DNA from: JANXLS01 sp038227045
Lineage (GTDB): Bacteria; Planctomycetota; SZUA-567; H5-PLA8
Assembly: GCA_038227045.1 (NCBI GenBank)
Contig: JBBRQD010000091.1
Coordinates: forward strand, 1 to 21,525
Length of the DNA stretch: 21,525 nucleotides
Direction of reading: 5' to 3'
In this document: positions 10,872-19,518 of the stretch, in pieces
Position numbering within the stretch: the stretch's first letter is position 1
Layout: each line of letters begins with the position of its first letter
Notes under the pieces: model-generated
Seen by the model: only the letters and a program-made list of their open reading frames with translations
What the model was told of the DNA's origin: nothing
Database searches by the model: none
Made by a program: the position numbers and the translations under genes

Positions 10872-10927
10872 CGATTACCACAGATGGATTTTGTTTGAAC
10901 TGCAATCTCGTGAATTGCGCGCTTTGA

Positions 10928-12436
10928 TTAGAACACCCAGCCCGGTGCCAATCCGAGAAACAGCGTTCCGAGGCCCGCTGCGTAAATCAGCAGGTTGGTT
11001 GCCCAAGCGTATTGGCATGTCGCGGCTTCTTCGCCTTTTACATCCTCGTTGGCCGGTGACATGAACATTTTCACGACCACGCGCAGATAATAATAGAGCG
11101 ACGCGACGCTGGTGAGAATGCCGAGGACCGCTGCGAGCACGTGACCTTCTTTGATCGCGCCTTTGAAGATCATGAACTTCGCGAAGAACCCGCCGAAGGG
11201 CGGCATGCCGGCCAGCGAGAGCATGAAGACCGTCATGCAAATCGCGATGGCGGGCTGCGTTTTCGCCAGCCCTTGAAAATCGCGGATGTCTTCCAGCGGC
11301 TGTCCATCCTTGCGCAGCAATCCCAGAACGCCGAACGCGCCCAGCGTCATCACGCCGTATGTGAGCAGGTAAAAACTCATCGAATGAAGATGCTCGACGA
11401 CATTCAATTCCGAAATATTGACCAGCACGCCATTGACCATCTGAACGCGTTTGGCATCCTCCGGAGCGATCAGCAGCGCCAACATCAGATAGCCAGTGTG
11501 GGCGATCCCCGAGTACGCGAGCATCCGTTTGACGCTGTTCTGCGTCATTGCCAGGATGTTGCCCACAGCCATTGTGGCGACAGCGGCGATTTCAATTGCC
11601 GGCAGCCATTGCGCGCTCAATTCGCTCGCCGCAAATGTCTCGAAGAAAAAGCGCGCCACCACCGCGAACGCGGCGGCTTTGACGCCCACGGCCATCAGGC
11701 CCGTCACCGCGACCGGTGCGCCTTGGTACACGTCGGGAATCCAGAAATGAAACGGGGCCGCGCCAATCTTGAAGAGCGCGCCGATGAAAATCAATCCCAT
11801 TCCCAATGTGACGAAAAACACGTTCGCGTTCGGACTAGATTGTCTGAGCGAAAAGCTGCCGGTGCCGCCGTAGAAAAAAGCGATGCCCATGAGCATGAAC
11901 GCCGTACCGAACGCGCCGAGCACGAGATACTTGAGCGCCGCTTCGTTCGAACGCGATTCGTGGCGGTTGCTGCCGGTGAGAATGTATGTCGCAATGGACA
12001 TGATCTCCAGGCTGATCAGCAGCGTCAGAAAATCGTGCGAGACGGCGAGAAACATCATTCCGGAAACCGCAAGCAAAATGAGTCCCTGAAATTCGCCCGT
12101 CGAAAGCGTCGATTCTTCTTCGTGATGCGCGGCCGAAAGCAGCGACAGCGCTCCCGCCATGCACGCGACCACCCAAATACCCAAACCGAAGCCGTCGATG
12201 GCGAACGCCCCGCCGAGGCGCAGCGTTTTGGCGCCGTCTTCGTGACTGCCGGAGAACCAGGCGGGGGCGTCCATCCTCAACGCCATCGCCAGCGCAATGC
12301 CGCAGCCCGCGACGCCAATCCACGGCAGCACGAAGCGGTCGGAGGGTTTCAACCACAAGTCGATCGCGACCACGGCCAGCGCGGCAAAAAGCACCACGCC
12401 CACCGGCAGCAATTGACTCAACTCAGACCAATCCAT
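10928..12436 (-). CDS. nuoN: NADH-quinone oxidoreductase subunit N
   Basis: NuoN is one of the three antiporter-like proton-pumping subunits of the complex I membrane arm. The 502 residues are almost wholly hydrophobic and give about 14 membrane segments. Key charged residues are visible: E144 in LISLEIMSIATYIL, K169 in EAALKYLVLGAF and K223 in LFKIGAAPFHFWIPDVYQGAP. The C-terminal half keeps MLAYSGIAHTGY and AGMPPFGGFFAKFMIF. ATG 12436 is preceded by GGAG at eight bases. It is the last gene of the nuo cluster, 46 bases after nuoM. A hydrophilic loop near residues 335-350 includes VLVNISELNVVEHLHS, somewhat longer than I expect. Confidence 0.96.
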   Translation of the reverse strand: MDWSELSQLLPVGVVLFAALAVVAIDLWLKPSDRFVLPWIGVAGCGIALAMALRMDAPAWFSGSHEDGAKTLRLGGAFAIDGFGLGIWVVACMAGALSLLSAAHHEEESTLSTGEFQGLILLAVSGMMFLAVSHDFLTLLISLEIMSIATYILTGSNRHESRSNEAALKYLVLGAFGTAFMLMGIAFFYGGTGSFSLRQSSPNANVFFVTLGMGLIFIGALFKIGAAPFHFWIPDVYQGAPVAVTGLMAVGVKAAAFAVVARFFFETFAASELSAQWLPAIEIAAVATMAVGNILAMTQNSVKRMLAYSGIAHTGYLMLALLIAPEDAKRVQMVNGVLVNISELNVVEHLHSMSFYLLTYGVMTLGAFGVLGLLRKDGQPLEDIRDFQGLAKTQPAIAICMTVFMLSLAGMPPFGGFFAKFMIFKGAIKEGHVLAAVLGILTSVASLYYYLRVVVKMFMSPANEDVKGEEAATCQYAWATNLLIYAAGLGTLFLGLAPGWVF

Positions 12437-12482
12437 TCACTCGACTCCGCGTATAAACCACAGGAACAAAAAACCGAACCGT

Positions 12483-14090
12483 TCACTTCACCGGCGACAC
12501 AGCTTGCAAATCAGGAGTTCCAATCGTCGCGGCCTTATCGGGCGGCGCGGCGCGCACGTCTTTGCCTGGGGCTGACGAATATTGAATGAACATATTCGCC
12601 GCCGGTTTGATGCGATCGAAGAACGGCGCGGGCATGACGCCCATGGCGAAGATCGCGAAAACGAGCGGCGCGAGCACCGCCAGTTCGCGGCCGTTCAAAT
12701 CCGTCAGATGTTTCAATTCTTCGCGCCGGATCGTGCCGAAGAACATGCGCTTCACGGCATACAGCATATAGACGGCTCCGAGAATCACGCCCGTCGAGGC
12801 CAGCAAGCCCAGCCATGGACTGCGCAAGAATCCGCCGAACAGACAGGTGAATTCGCCGACGAATCCGTTGGTTAGCGGCAGGCCGATTGAGGAGAGCGTC
12901 ACGATCACAAACGCAGTCGTGTACACGGGAACCGATTTCGCGATTCCGCCGTAGAAGGCGATCAGGCGCGTGTGCGTGCGCTCGTAGATCATGCCGATCA
13001 GCAGGAACAGCGCGCCGGTCGAAACACCGTGATTGAGCATCTGGAACACGCCGCCCTGCACACCGGTCGTCGTCAACGAAAAGATGCCCAACATGCACGT
13101 GCCCATGTGGGCAACGGAACTGTATGCAACGAGCTTTTTGATATCCGTTTGAACGAATGCCATCATCGAACCGTAGATGATTCCGATGACACACAGCACC
13201 ATGAAAATGGGCGCGTAGAATTCCACCGCGACGGGAAAAAATGGGAAGACGATGCGCAGGAATCCGTAGCCGCCCATTTTCAGCAGAACGGCGGCCAGCA
13301 CCACCGATCCGGGCGTGGGCGCCTGGACGTGTGCGTCCGGCAGCCAGGTGTGGACGGGAAAGAGCGGCACTTTGATCGCGAACGCCAGTGCGAACGCCCA
13401 GAAGCACCAGAATTCGGCGCGGTGCGACAGAAAGCCGGGGTCGGATTCCGGCAGTGTTCGCGCCTTGGCCAAGAGCGTCGTCAGGTGCACGACATCGAAA
13501 CTTTCCGCGCCCGTCTTGAAATAGACAAAGAGCAGCGCGATGAACATCAGCAGGCTGCCGAACGCGGTGTAGATCACGAACTTCGTCGTCGCGTAAATCT
13601 TTTCGTCTCCGCCCCACACGCCAATGATGACGTACATCGGAATCAGGCTGGCTTCGAAGAATACATAGAAGAGAAACAAATCCGTTGCGCAGAACACCCC
13701 GATCATCGCCGTTTCGAGCAGCAGCATGGCGATGTAAAATTCCTTCTGGCGCTTTTGAATGTAATTCCAGGAACCCAGAATCGAGATCGGCATGATGAAT
13801 GTCGTCAACAGAACGAGCAGCGACGAAATGCCGTCGACACCCAGATTGAAACCGATATTCAAGTAAATCTTGCCGGTCGAATCTTTCAGTTCCACCCACT
13901 TATGCGCCTCGGAAAATGCATAGCCGCCCAGCGCCGGGCTGAACGCGTACCACAGTGGCAGCGAGGCGGCGAACGCCGCCAGCGCAACCACGAAGGCCCA
14001 CACTTTCAGCTCGCGAGCGTTCTGTTCGCGCGCCAGACACATCGGCAGCGCGCCCAAGACCGGCAACACGATCAACCACGTCAGCAACAT
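12483..14090 (-). CDS. nuoM: NADH-quinone oxidoreductase subunit M
   Basis: NuoM is the middle antiporter-like proton-pumping subunit of complex I in the inner membrane. The 535 residues have the expected 14 or so membrane segments. E146 lies in FFEASLIPMYVIIGVWGG and K240 in AFAIKVPLFPVHTWLPDAH, both family hallmarks, followed by PTPGSVVLAAVLLKMGGYGFLRI and KKLVAYSSVAHMG. The C-terminus carries an extra soluble tail rich in Ala/Pro/Lys (about 505-535). ATG 14090 has a good GAGGA ribosome site six to seven bases upstream. The nuoL stop lies 25 bases before it, so the two are probably co-transcribed. Confidence 0.97.
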   Translation of the reverse strand: MLLTWLIVLPVLGALPMCLAREQNARELKVWAFVVALAAFAASLPLWYAFSPALGGYAFSEAHKWVELKDSTGKIYLNIGFNLGVDGISSLLVLLTTFIMPISILGSWNYIQKRQKEFYIAMLLLETAMIGVFCATDLFLFYVFFEASLIPMYVIIGVWGGDEKIYATTKFVIYTAFGSLLMFIALLFVYFKTGAESFDVVHLTTLLAKARTLPESDPGFLSHRAEFWCFWAFALAFAIKVPLFPVHTWLPDAHVQAPTPGSVVLAAVLLKMGGYGFLRIVFPFFPVAVEFYAPIFMVLCVIGIIYGSMMAFVQTDIKKLVAYSSVAHMGTCMLGIFSLTTTGVQGGVFQMLNHGVSTGALFLLIGMIYERTHTRLIAFYGGIAKSVPVYTTAFVIVTLSSIGLPLTNGFVGEFTCLFGGFLRSPWLGLLASTGVILGAVYMLYAVKRMFFGTIRREELKHLTDLNGRELAVLAPLVFAIFAMGVMPAPFFDRIKPAANMFIQYSSAPGKDVRAAPPDKAATIGTPDLQAVSPVK

Positions 14091-14115
14091 CGAAGATCCT
14101 CATTGACTTCGTTAA

Positions 14116-16338
14116 CTACTTGACGCCGGCGAACAGGTAGATCAAAAACACAACAGCGCCGGTCAGAATCGCAAACGCGTAGGTATTCATCAAACCGGTC
14201 TGAATACGCTTGAACAGCCCCGACAAATTCCTGACTATTTCCGCCGAACCGCAGACAATGCCGTCGATCAGGATCATGTCGAAACCCCAATGGAGCAACT
14301 CGGCGATCACGCTGAACGGAAATACAATCAGTATGTCGTAGATTTCATCGACATAGAATTTATTGAGGGACGCCTTGTAGAATATATTGGTCGATTTCTC
14401 CGGATTCGGCACGTTTCCGCCGGAGCCATAGCGCATGAAGGCGTAGCCAATTCCCAGCAACGCGGCCATTGCAGTTAAAATGAGATTGGGCACGTGCGCG
14501 CTGTGCAAGTTGTGCTCCGCGTGGAACGGCACGTTTCGAATATCAAGCGCCGCCAGCGCGTCCTTTTCTTCAACGAACGAATGGCCAAACAGAAACCCGC
14601 CCGTCAGCGAGAAAAACGCCAGCACGACAAGCGGCAAAACCATCGTCCACGGCGATTCGTGGATACGGCTCTTCACTTCTTCCGAGGCGCGATTTTCGCC
14701 GAAGAACGTCAGGAATATCAATCGGAATGTGTAAAACGCGGTGCAAAGCGCCCCCGTGATACCCATGATGTAATAGAGCAGATACAACGAATTATGGGTA
14801 TCGATGTATCGGCCCAAAACAGTAGCAAGAATATTGTCTTTCGAAAACCATCCCGAAGTTCCGGGCACGCCGGCGAGCGCCATCGCTCCGATCAGCATCG
14901 TCGCGAACGTCCAGGGCAGTTTGGTTCTCAGCCCGCCCATCTTGCGCATATCCTGTTCGTTGGACATCGCATGAATCACCGATCCGGCGCCGAGGAACAA
15001 CAGCGCCTTGAAGAATGCGTGCGTCAAGACGTGGAATATGCCCAGCGAAAACGCGCCCGCTCCCAGGCCGACGAACATGTAACCCAGTTGCGAGACGGTG
15101 GAATACGCCAGCACTTTTTTGATGTCGAGCTGCGTAAGTCCAATCAACGCGCTGAAGAGCGCAGTCGCCGCGCCCACCCCGGCAATCACAAGCAATGCCG
15201 TCTCGCTCAGGGCGAATAACGGGTGCAATCGGCAGACCATGTAGATACCCGCGGTCACCATCGTTGCGGCGTGGATCAGTGCGCTAACCGGAGTCGGTCC
15301 GGCCATGGCGTCGGGGAGCCAGACAAACAGCGGAATCTGCGCCGACTTTCCGGTCGCGCCAATGAACAGGCACAGACAGGCAAAGGTGATCAGCCATGCG
15401 AAGCCGGCTGTGTTGAAACTCTTCATTCCCGCCGCGAGCGACCCGCTCAATGTTTTTGTCGAATCGATTTTGATGTCCGAGATCTTGACCGAATCATCCG
15501 GAAGTTCGACCTTCAACGACGGCTCGCCGTGTTCGCCGTGCTCCGCTTCGGCTTTTTCTTCTTTACCGTACGTTAAGCGAATCGCGTCCATATAATCCAA
15601 TAGGCCAGGCGTCGCGGGCATCGCGACCTTCTTTTCCGCAGATGTCGTGCGGGGTGTGACGCGTGTGCCATCTTTGTTTTCAACCACGGGCGACACATAA
15701 TTGACCGTGCCGAAGAGCGCGATCAAGGTGAAGATACCCATCAAAAATCCAAGATCGCCGATACGATTGACGACGAACGCTTTCATGCCGGCTGCCGCGT
15801 TCTTGCTGTCTTCGTACCAGAATCCGATCAGCAAATAGCTGCACAATCCGACGCCTTCCCAACCGACGAACAGCATCAGCAGATTGTCGCCGAGCACCAG
15901 CAGAATCATCGCGAAGAGGAAGAGATTCAAATAGGCGAAGAAGCGCGGCACGCTGTTGTCGTGCGCCATGTAGCCCATGCTGTAGAGGTGGATCAATGTG
16001 CCGATGCCGGTTACGACCAGAATCATCACGGACGAGAGCTTGTCGATGTAGAGCCCAAACGAGCAGATGAAATCAGGCGTGGCAATCCATGTACCGTAAC
16101 TGGCGTGCAGCGCGTCGCGGACGCCGCTGGAATTGGGAACGACACTGACGCATTGCAGCGCCACGATGAACGCGCACAGCGCCGCCAGCGTGCCGACAAG
16201 CCCGGCGAAGACTTTGCTGAAGTGCCGGCCGAAGAGGCCGTTCAGCAAAAATCCCAGCAACGGGAAGAGTGGAATCAGGTACAGCCGCGATTCCAGCAGT
16301 TCTCGCGAAGGCGAATGTAGTGCGATCCAATCCATCAT
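14116..16338 (-). CDS. nuoL: NADH-quinone oxidoreductase subunit L, with an enlarged hydrophilic loop
   Basis: NuoL is the distal antiporter-like pump of complex I and carries the long lateral helix running along the membrane arm. This protein has 740 residues; typical NuoL is about 610-680. Conserved parts are LFVGWEGVGLCSYLLIGFWY (E161), ATGKSAQIPLFVWLPDAM (K331), GPTPVSALIHAATMVTAG (348-364) and LDIKKVLAYSTVSQLGYM. The excess length is mainly a charged stretch at about 215-310 with the run KEEKAEAEHGEHGEP, between GTVNY and FAWLITFACLCLFIG. The two adjacent ATGs (16338 and 16335) are both possible starts; ribosome-site support is weak. The C-terminus keeps NKFYVDEIYD, expected before the last helices. 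Confidence 0.96.
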   Translation of the reverse strand: MMDWIALHSPSRELLESRLYLIPLFPLLGFLLNGLFGRHFSKVFAGLVGTLAALCAFIVALQCVSVVPNSSGVRDALHASYGTWIATPDFICSFGLYIDKLSSVMILVVTGIGTLIHLYSMGYMAHDNSVPRFFAYLNLFLFAMILLVLGDNLLMLFVGWEGVGLCSYLLIGFWYEDSKNAAAGMKAFVVNRIGDLGFLMGIFTLIALFGTVNYVSPVVENKDGTRVTPRTTSAEKKVAMPATPGLLDYMDAIRLTYGKEEKAEAEHGEHGEPSLKVELPDDSVKISDIKIDSTKTLSGSLAAGMKSFNTAGFAWLITFACLCLFIGATGKSAQIPLFVWLPDAMAGPTPVSALIHAATMVTAGIYMVCRLHPLFALSETALLVIAGVGAATALFSALIGLTQLDIKKVLAYSTVSQLGYMFVGLGAGAFSLGIFHVLTHAFFKALLFLGAGSVIHAMSNEQDMRKMGGLRTKLPWTFATMLIGAMALAGVPGTSGWFSKDNILATVLGRYIDTHNSLYLLYYIMGITGALCTAFYTFRLIFLTFFGENRASEEVKSRIHESPWTMVLPLVVLAFFSLTGGFLFGHSFVEEKDALAALDIRNVPFHAEHNLHSAHVPNLILTAMAALLGIGYAFMRYGSGGNVPNPEKSTNIFYKASLNKFYVDEIYDILIVFPFSVIAELLHWGFDMILIDGIVCGSAEIVRNLSGLFKRIQTGLMNTYAFAILTGAVVFLIYLFAGVK

Positions 16339-16391
16339 TTCAATTCAGCGCTCAAAGTCAGAGATTCAACGACCACGGTCAACTGCATGAC

Positions 16392-16769
16392 CTACTGCTT
16401 CAATTCATTCATATCGCGTGTGTCGACGGTTTCTTTGTTGCGGAAATAGGTAATGACGATCGCCAATCCCACCGCCGCTTCCGCCGCGGCCACGGCGATG
16501 ATAAAGAGTGCGAAGATCTGTCCGTCTTCCCCCGCTGTCGCGTTACCGGCGGCGTGCGGCATGTTTGCGTGCATGCGCGCGAAACTGGCGAAGACGAGAT
16601 TCACCGCGTTGAGCATCAATTCGAGCGAGACGAGCACGATCAGCACGTTGCGCCGCGCCACCACGCCCCATGCGCCAATGGAGAAAATGGCTCCGGCAAG
16701 GATCAGGCAGGCTTTGAGATTCATCAGCCCGCCAGCGTCCGCCAGCAAAATTGAAGGCAATTCAAACAT
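16392..16769 (-). CDS. nuoK: NADH-quinone oxidoreductase subunit K
   Basis: NuoK is a small three-helix membrane subunit of complex I, related to MrpC, whose membrane Glu residues take part in proton transfer. Conserved sequence is AGAIFSIGAWGVVARRN, LIVLVSLELMLNAVNLVF and FALFIIAVAAAEAAVGLAI. From ATG 16769 it has 125 residues; ATG 16724 (MNLKACLILAG) would give 110, nearer the family's roughly 100. Neither has a strong ribosome site, so the start is uncertain. The still longer frame from 16835 runs through an inverted repeat and is unlikely. There is an extra polar loop of about ten residues (MPHAAGNATAGEDG) between helices two and three. Confidence 0.93.
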   Translation of the reverse strand: MFELPSILLADAGGLMNLKACLILAGAIFSIGAWGVVARRNVLIVLVSLELMLNAVNLVFASFARMHANMPHAAGNATAGEDGQIFALFIIAVAAAEAAVGLAIVITYFRNKETVDTRDMNELKQ

Positions 16770-16783
16770 GGTCAATCCAGTAT

Positions 16784-16845
16784 GGTTGAAAGTTGAAGGT
16801 TGTTGTCTTGAATTTCTAAAAACTTCAACCTGCAACTTTCAAACC
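16784..16845. repeat. Inverted repeat between nuoK and nuoJ
   Basis: The left arm 16784-16802 (GGTTGAAAGTTGAAGGTTG) pairs with 16826-16845 with one mismatch and one bulged base, around a 23-base loop. The left arm itself consists of short GTTGAA direct repeats. There is no adjacent T-run of terminator type in the operon's direction. It is AT-richer than the surrounding genes and resembles an inserted small repeat in the operon. Confidence 0.65.
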
Positions 16846-16861
16846 TTACAACCGCTTTATT

Positions 16862-17386
16862 TTAAATCTTCTTCTTCGACAACAACACCGCTCCGAGCGT
16901 CGCCACGACGATCAGCACAGATGCCAATTCGAATGGAATCATGTGCTTTTCGAACAGGGGGTATGCCAGGTTTTCAATGGAACCGAAAATCGAACCGTTT
17001 GCGCGCTCCACGACTTTGGACGCGAATTTCAGCTCCATGTCGCTGGTCGTGCCGCGCTGCGCAAAGAGGGCGATTATGGCCGCTAAAAAGCCCGCACCGA
17101 GACAGGAGAGAAACCACGAAACCATTGAGAAATCTTCGCGCAATTCCTCGGGCCGCAGGTTGATCAGCATGATCACGAAGAGAAACACAACCAGAATCGC
17201 GCCACCGTAGACGATCATCTGAATCGACGCCAGAAACGTTGCGCCGAGTAGCACGAAGAGCGTCGTCATTGCCAGAAAAAACGGCAGCATGAACACGACC
17301 GAATACACGGGATTTTTGCGTGACACAATCGTCGCGCCCGAAAGCACGCACACGACCGCCGCCACTATAAACGCAAAATCGATCAT
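16862..17386 (-). CDS. nuoJ: NADH-quinone oxidoreductase subunit J
   Basis: NuoJ is a membrane subunit of complex I near the quinone-binding end, with a flexible helix involved in coupling. The 174 residues match the family. Visible features are RKNPVYSVVFMLPFFLAMTTLFVLLG, then SIQMIVYGGAILVVFLFVIML, the most conserved NuoJ block, then LINLRPEE, and a final helix ending in LSKKK. A polar segment (about 118-150) links the last two helices. ATG 17386 has GAAGG seven bases upstream. It follows an unusually long 212-base gap after nuoI and precedes nuoK. Confidence 0.96.
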   Translation of the reverse strand: MIDFAFIVAAVVCVLSGATIVSRKNPVYSVVFMLPFFLAMTTLFVLLGATFLASIQMIVYGGAILVVFLFVIMLINLRPEELREDFSMVSWFLSCLGAGFLAAIIALFAQRGTTSDMELKFASKVVERANGSIFGSIENLAYPLFEKHMIPFELASVLIVVATLGAVLLSKKKI

Positions 17387-17598
17387 GTCCTGGCCTTCAA
17401 AAAGTCAGACACAACTCATGTTCTGTAAGTCAGGCAAGACGGACACCAACCCAGAAAAAAACGCTTCCACACGCGCTGTCATTTGTTCGGAATTACGAGC
17501 TAAAAGTAACCGCACTGCACATGGATTCAAGTAAAAGACGGAGCGAACTTTCGATTCGTTCGGATTTCAACGGCGCACCGTCTAAATCGTGAGCCAGT
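17387..17598 (-). other. Unusually long gap between nuoI and nuoJ
   Basis: The other nuo gaps seen here are 25-92 bases, while this one is 212 and is AT-richer than the genes. On the minus strand, soon after the nuoI stop, come two small hairpins: ACGG-TGCG-CCGT, and CGAAC with GTTCG. No convincing T-run follows them. I found no good internal promoter and no small gene. It may hold an mRNA-processing or partial termination site that tunes peripheral-arm versus membrane-arm expression; that is speculation. Confidence 0.4.
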
Positions 17599-18222
17599 TC
17601 AATGATGCGCGTTCGACGCAGGCGTTGCGCCGGGCACGCCGTCGGGGCGATAGTGATGCCGGCTCAAGCTCAAGCCATAGTGTACGCCGTCGGCCAGCAG
17701 CCGGTCGCGGTTGTAGACTTTTTCTTCACGCGTGTTGGACACGACGTTGTAAGTGGGCGACAGCGCGATGGCGTCCACCGGACAGGCTTCCTCGCACATG
17801 CCGCAGTAGATGCAGCGGAGCATGTCGATCTCAAAGCGCTTCGGGTAGCGCTCGCGGTCTTTCCAATCGGCCGGAGTCGCCGCCCCTTCGATGTGAATAC
17901 ATTCCGACGGACAGGCTGCCGCGCACATGAAGCAGGCGACGCATTTGACGTGGCCGGCGTCGTCCTTCTTCAGGTAATGCTCGCCGCGATATCCGGCGCG
18001 CGGAATGTGGTTCTTCTTTTCGTTGCTTTTTTCAGTGCCGTCGTAATCGACCGTGAACGATTTTTTGAACACATGTTTCAGCGTGTGCACCAGCCCCTTG
18101 GCGATTTCGGGCAGGTAGAGTTTCTCGAGAAAAGTCTGCTTGCGCAACGGATCGCCGCCGCTCGACGCCTCGTGTCCGTGTCCGCCGCCTTTAGCATGTC
18201 CGTCGTCGTGTCCGTGCGCCAC
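17599..18222 (-). CDS. nuoI: NADH-quinone oxidoreductase subunit I
   Basis: NuoI is the 8Fe ferredoxin-like subunit linking the peripheral-arm iron-sulfur chain (clusters N6a and N6b) to the last cluster before quinone. The 207 residues show both cluster motifs intact: C94, C97, C100, C104 (CVACFMCAAACP) and C137, C140, C143, C147 (CIYCGMCEEACP). The start is GTG 18222 with GGAG nine bases upstream. The N-terminal 20 or so residues are His/Gly/Asp-rich (HGHDDGHAKGGGHGHE), and the C-terminus ends NAHH. This His-rich tail is not part of the conserved fold. The gene lies 54 bases after nuoH. Confidence 0.96.
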   Translation of the reverse strand: MAHGHDDGHAKGGGHGHEASSGGDPLRKQTFLEKLYLPEIAKGLVHTLKHVFKKSFTVDYDGTEKSNEKKNHIPRAGYRGEHYLKKDDAGHVKCVACFMCAAACPSECIHIEGAATPADWKDRERYPKRFEIDMLRCIYCGMCEEACPVDAIALSPTYNVVSNTREEKVYNRDRLLADGVHYGLSLSRHHYRPDGVPGATPASNAHH

Positions 18223-18276
18223 TTTTTGGGACTCCAGTCGAGAAATTCCGATTATACGTGCTCGTCTTCCGCCACT

Positions 18277-19464
18277 CTACCGAATTGCCACGGGTGCCGG
18301 TTTGGTTGCTTCCTTTTCGATCTTCGGTTGAGCCGGCAAATTGAGGTACGCGGTCAACAGCAAGTTTGCCAGCGCCAGCGGGACGATGCCTTTCCAGCCG
18401 ATGCGCATCAATTGATCCCAGCGGAAGCGCGGCAGCGACCAGCGCACCCACATTGAAAATATGACGAACGAAAATGCTTTGAAACCGAAGGACGCCAGCC
18501 CCAGGAGCGCGGCGAAAATTCTCCAGTTGCTATCGAGCGCGGTGCCCGCGATCAGCCAGTTGTAGCCCGGATAATGCCAGCCGCCCAGGAACAGCGCCGC
18601 GATCATCGCGCCCATCGAGAGTATCGCGATGTATTCGCCCTGAAAGTACATGCCGAAGTGCATCGAATTGTATTCAGTATGATAGCCGCCCACCAGCTCG
18701 GCCTCGCACTCCGCCAGATCGAACGGCAGGCGGTTGTTCTCGGCGAACGCGCAGATCGTGAACAGAATGAACGCCAAGGGTTGATGCCAGATTCCCCAAT
18801 GACACGTGCAATCGCTCGCGGCCTGATGATTCACCATTTCGCGCAACGACACCGACTGGTGCATCATGATCATGGAAAGGAGCACGATACCCATGCCAAT
18901 TTCGTAGCTGACCATCTGCGCCATCGCGCGCACGCCGCCCAGCAGCGCGAATTTATTGTTGCTCGCCCAACCGCCGAAGGCCAGACCGTACGCGGACAAA
19001 CTCGCCACGCCCAGAACCCAGAGAATGCCCACGTTCAAATCGGCGACTTGCAGCTTGATGTTCTGTCCGAACAATTCAAAATCCGGCCCCACCGGCATGA
19101 CAATGAACGCCAGCAGCGGCGGCATCAAAGCGAAGAACGGCCCGAGCGCAAAGAGCAGCCGGTCGGCGCCTTCGGGCACGAAAGCCTCTTTGGTGATGAG
19201 CTTGACGGCATCGGGAAGCGACTGCAGGAACCCACCAAACCAGCGGCGCTTGCCGGTATTAATGCCCAGCATTTCAAACGGGCTATCAGGCCCGAAAAGA
19301 CCGACGCGGGATGGGCCGTCGCGGTCTTGAATAAACGCGCAGACTTTGCGTTCCAGAAAAACCAGAAACGGCACGATCCCCAGCAGCCCGCCGAAGACAA
19401 TCGCCACGGGTATCAGCTTCACGGCTATTTCGTCAGGCAGCCACAAAAACGCTATCGTGTTCAT
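18277..19464 (-). CDS. nuoH: NADH-quinone oxidoreductase subunit H
   Basis: NuoH is the membrane subunit that forms much of the quinone-binding chamber and joins the peripheral and membrane arms of complex I. The 395 residues are mostly membrane segments. Signature sequences are FLERKVCAFIQDRDGPSRVG (36-55), AFAENNRLPFDLAECEAELV with the conserved acidic residues, GYHTEYNSMHFGMYFQGEY, and WVRWSLPRFRWDQLMRIGWK. It is slightly longer than the usual 320-350 residues because of a loop with DCTCHWGIWHQ and a hydrophilic Lys/Pro C-terminal tail. ATG 19464 has a strong GGGAG ribosome site. It lies 54 bases after nuoG. Confidence 0.97.
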   Translation of the reverse strand: MNTIAFLWLPDEIAVKLIPVAIVFGGLLGIVPFLVFLERKVCAFIQDRDGPSRVGLFGPDSPFEMLGINTGKRRWFGGFLQSLPDAVKLITKEAFVPEGADRLLFALGPFFALMPPLLAFIVMPVGPDFELFGQNIKLQVADLNVGILWVLGVASLSAYGLAFGGWASNNKFALLGGVRAMAQMVSYEIGMGIVLLSMIMMHQSVSLREMVNHQAASDCTCHWGIWHQPLAFILFTICAFAENNRLPFDLAECEAELVGGYHTEYNSMHFGMYFQGEYIAILSMGAMIAALFLGGWHYPGYNWLIAGTALDSNWRIFAALLGLASFGFKAFSFVIFSMWVRWSLPRFRWDQLMRIGWKGIVPLALANLLLTAYLNLPAQPKIEKEATKPAPVAIR

Positions 19465-19518
19465 TTCTCTCCCGCCAGTTACTTAAATACTTTGAACCGC
19501 CGAATATTATCAAAACGA

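Noticed and set aside
11141..14123. Long plus-strand open frames (482 and 383 codons) opposite nuoN and nuoM
   Set aside because: Translations are Arg/His/Gln-rich antisense shadows with no domain; nuoN and nuoM on the other strand are unmistakable.
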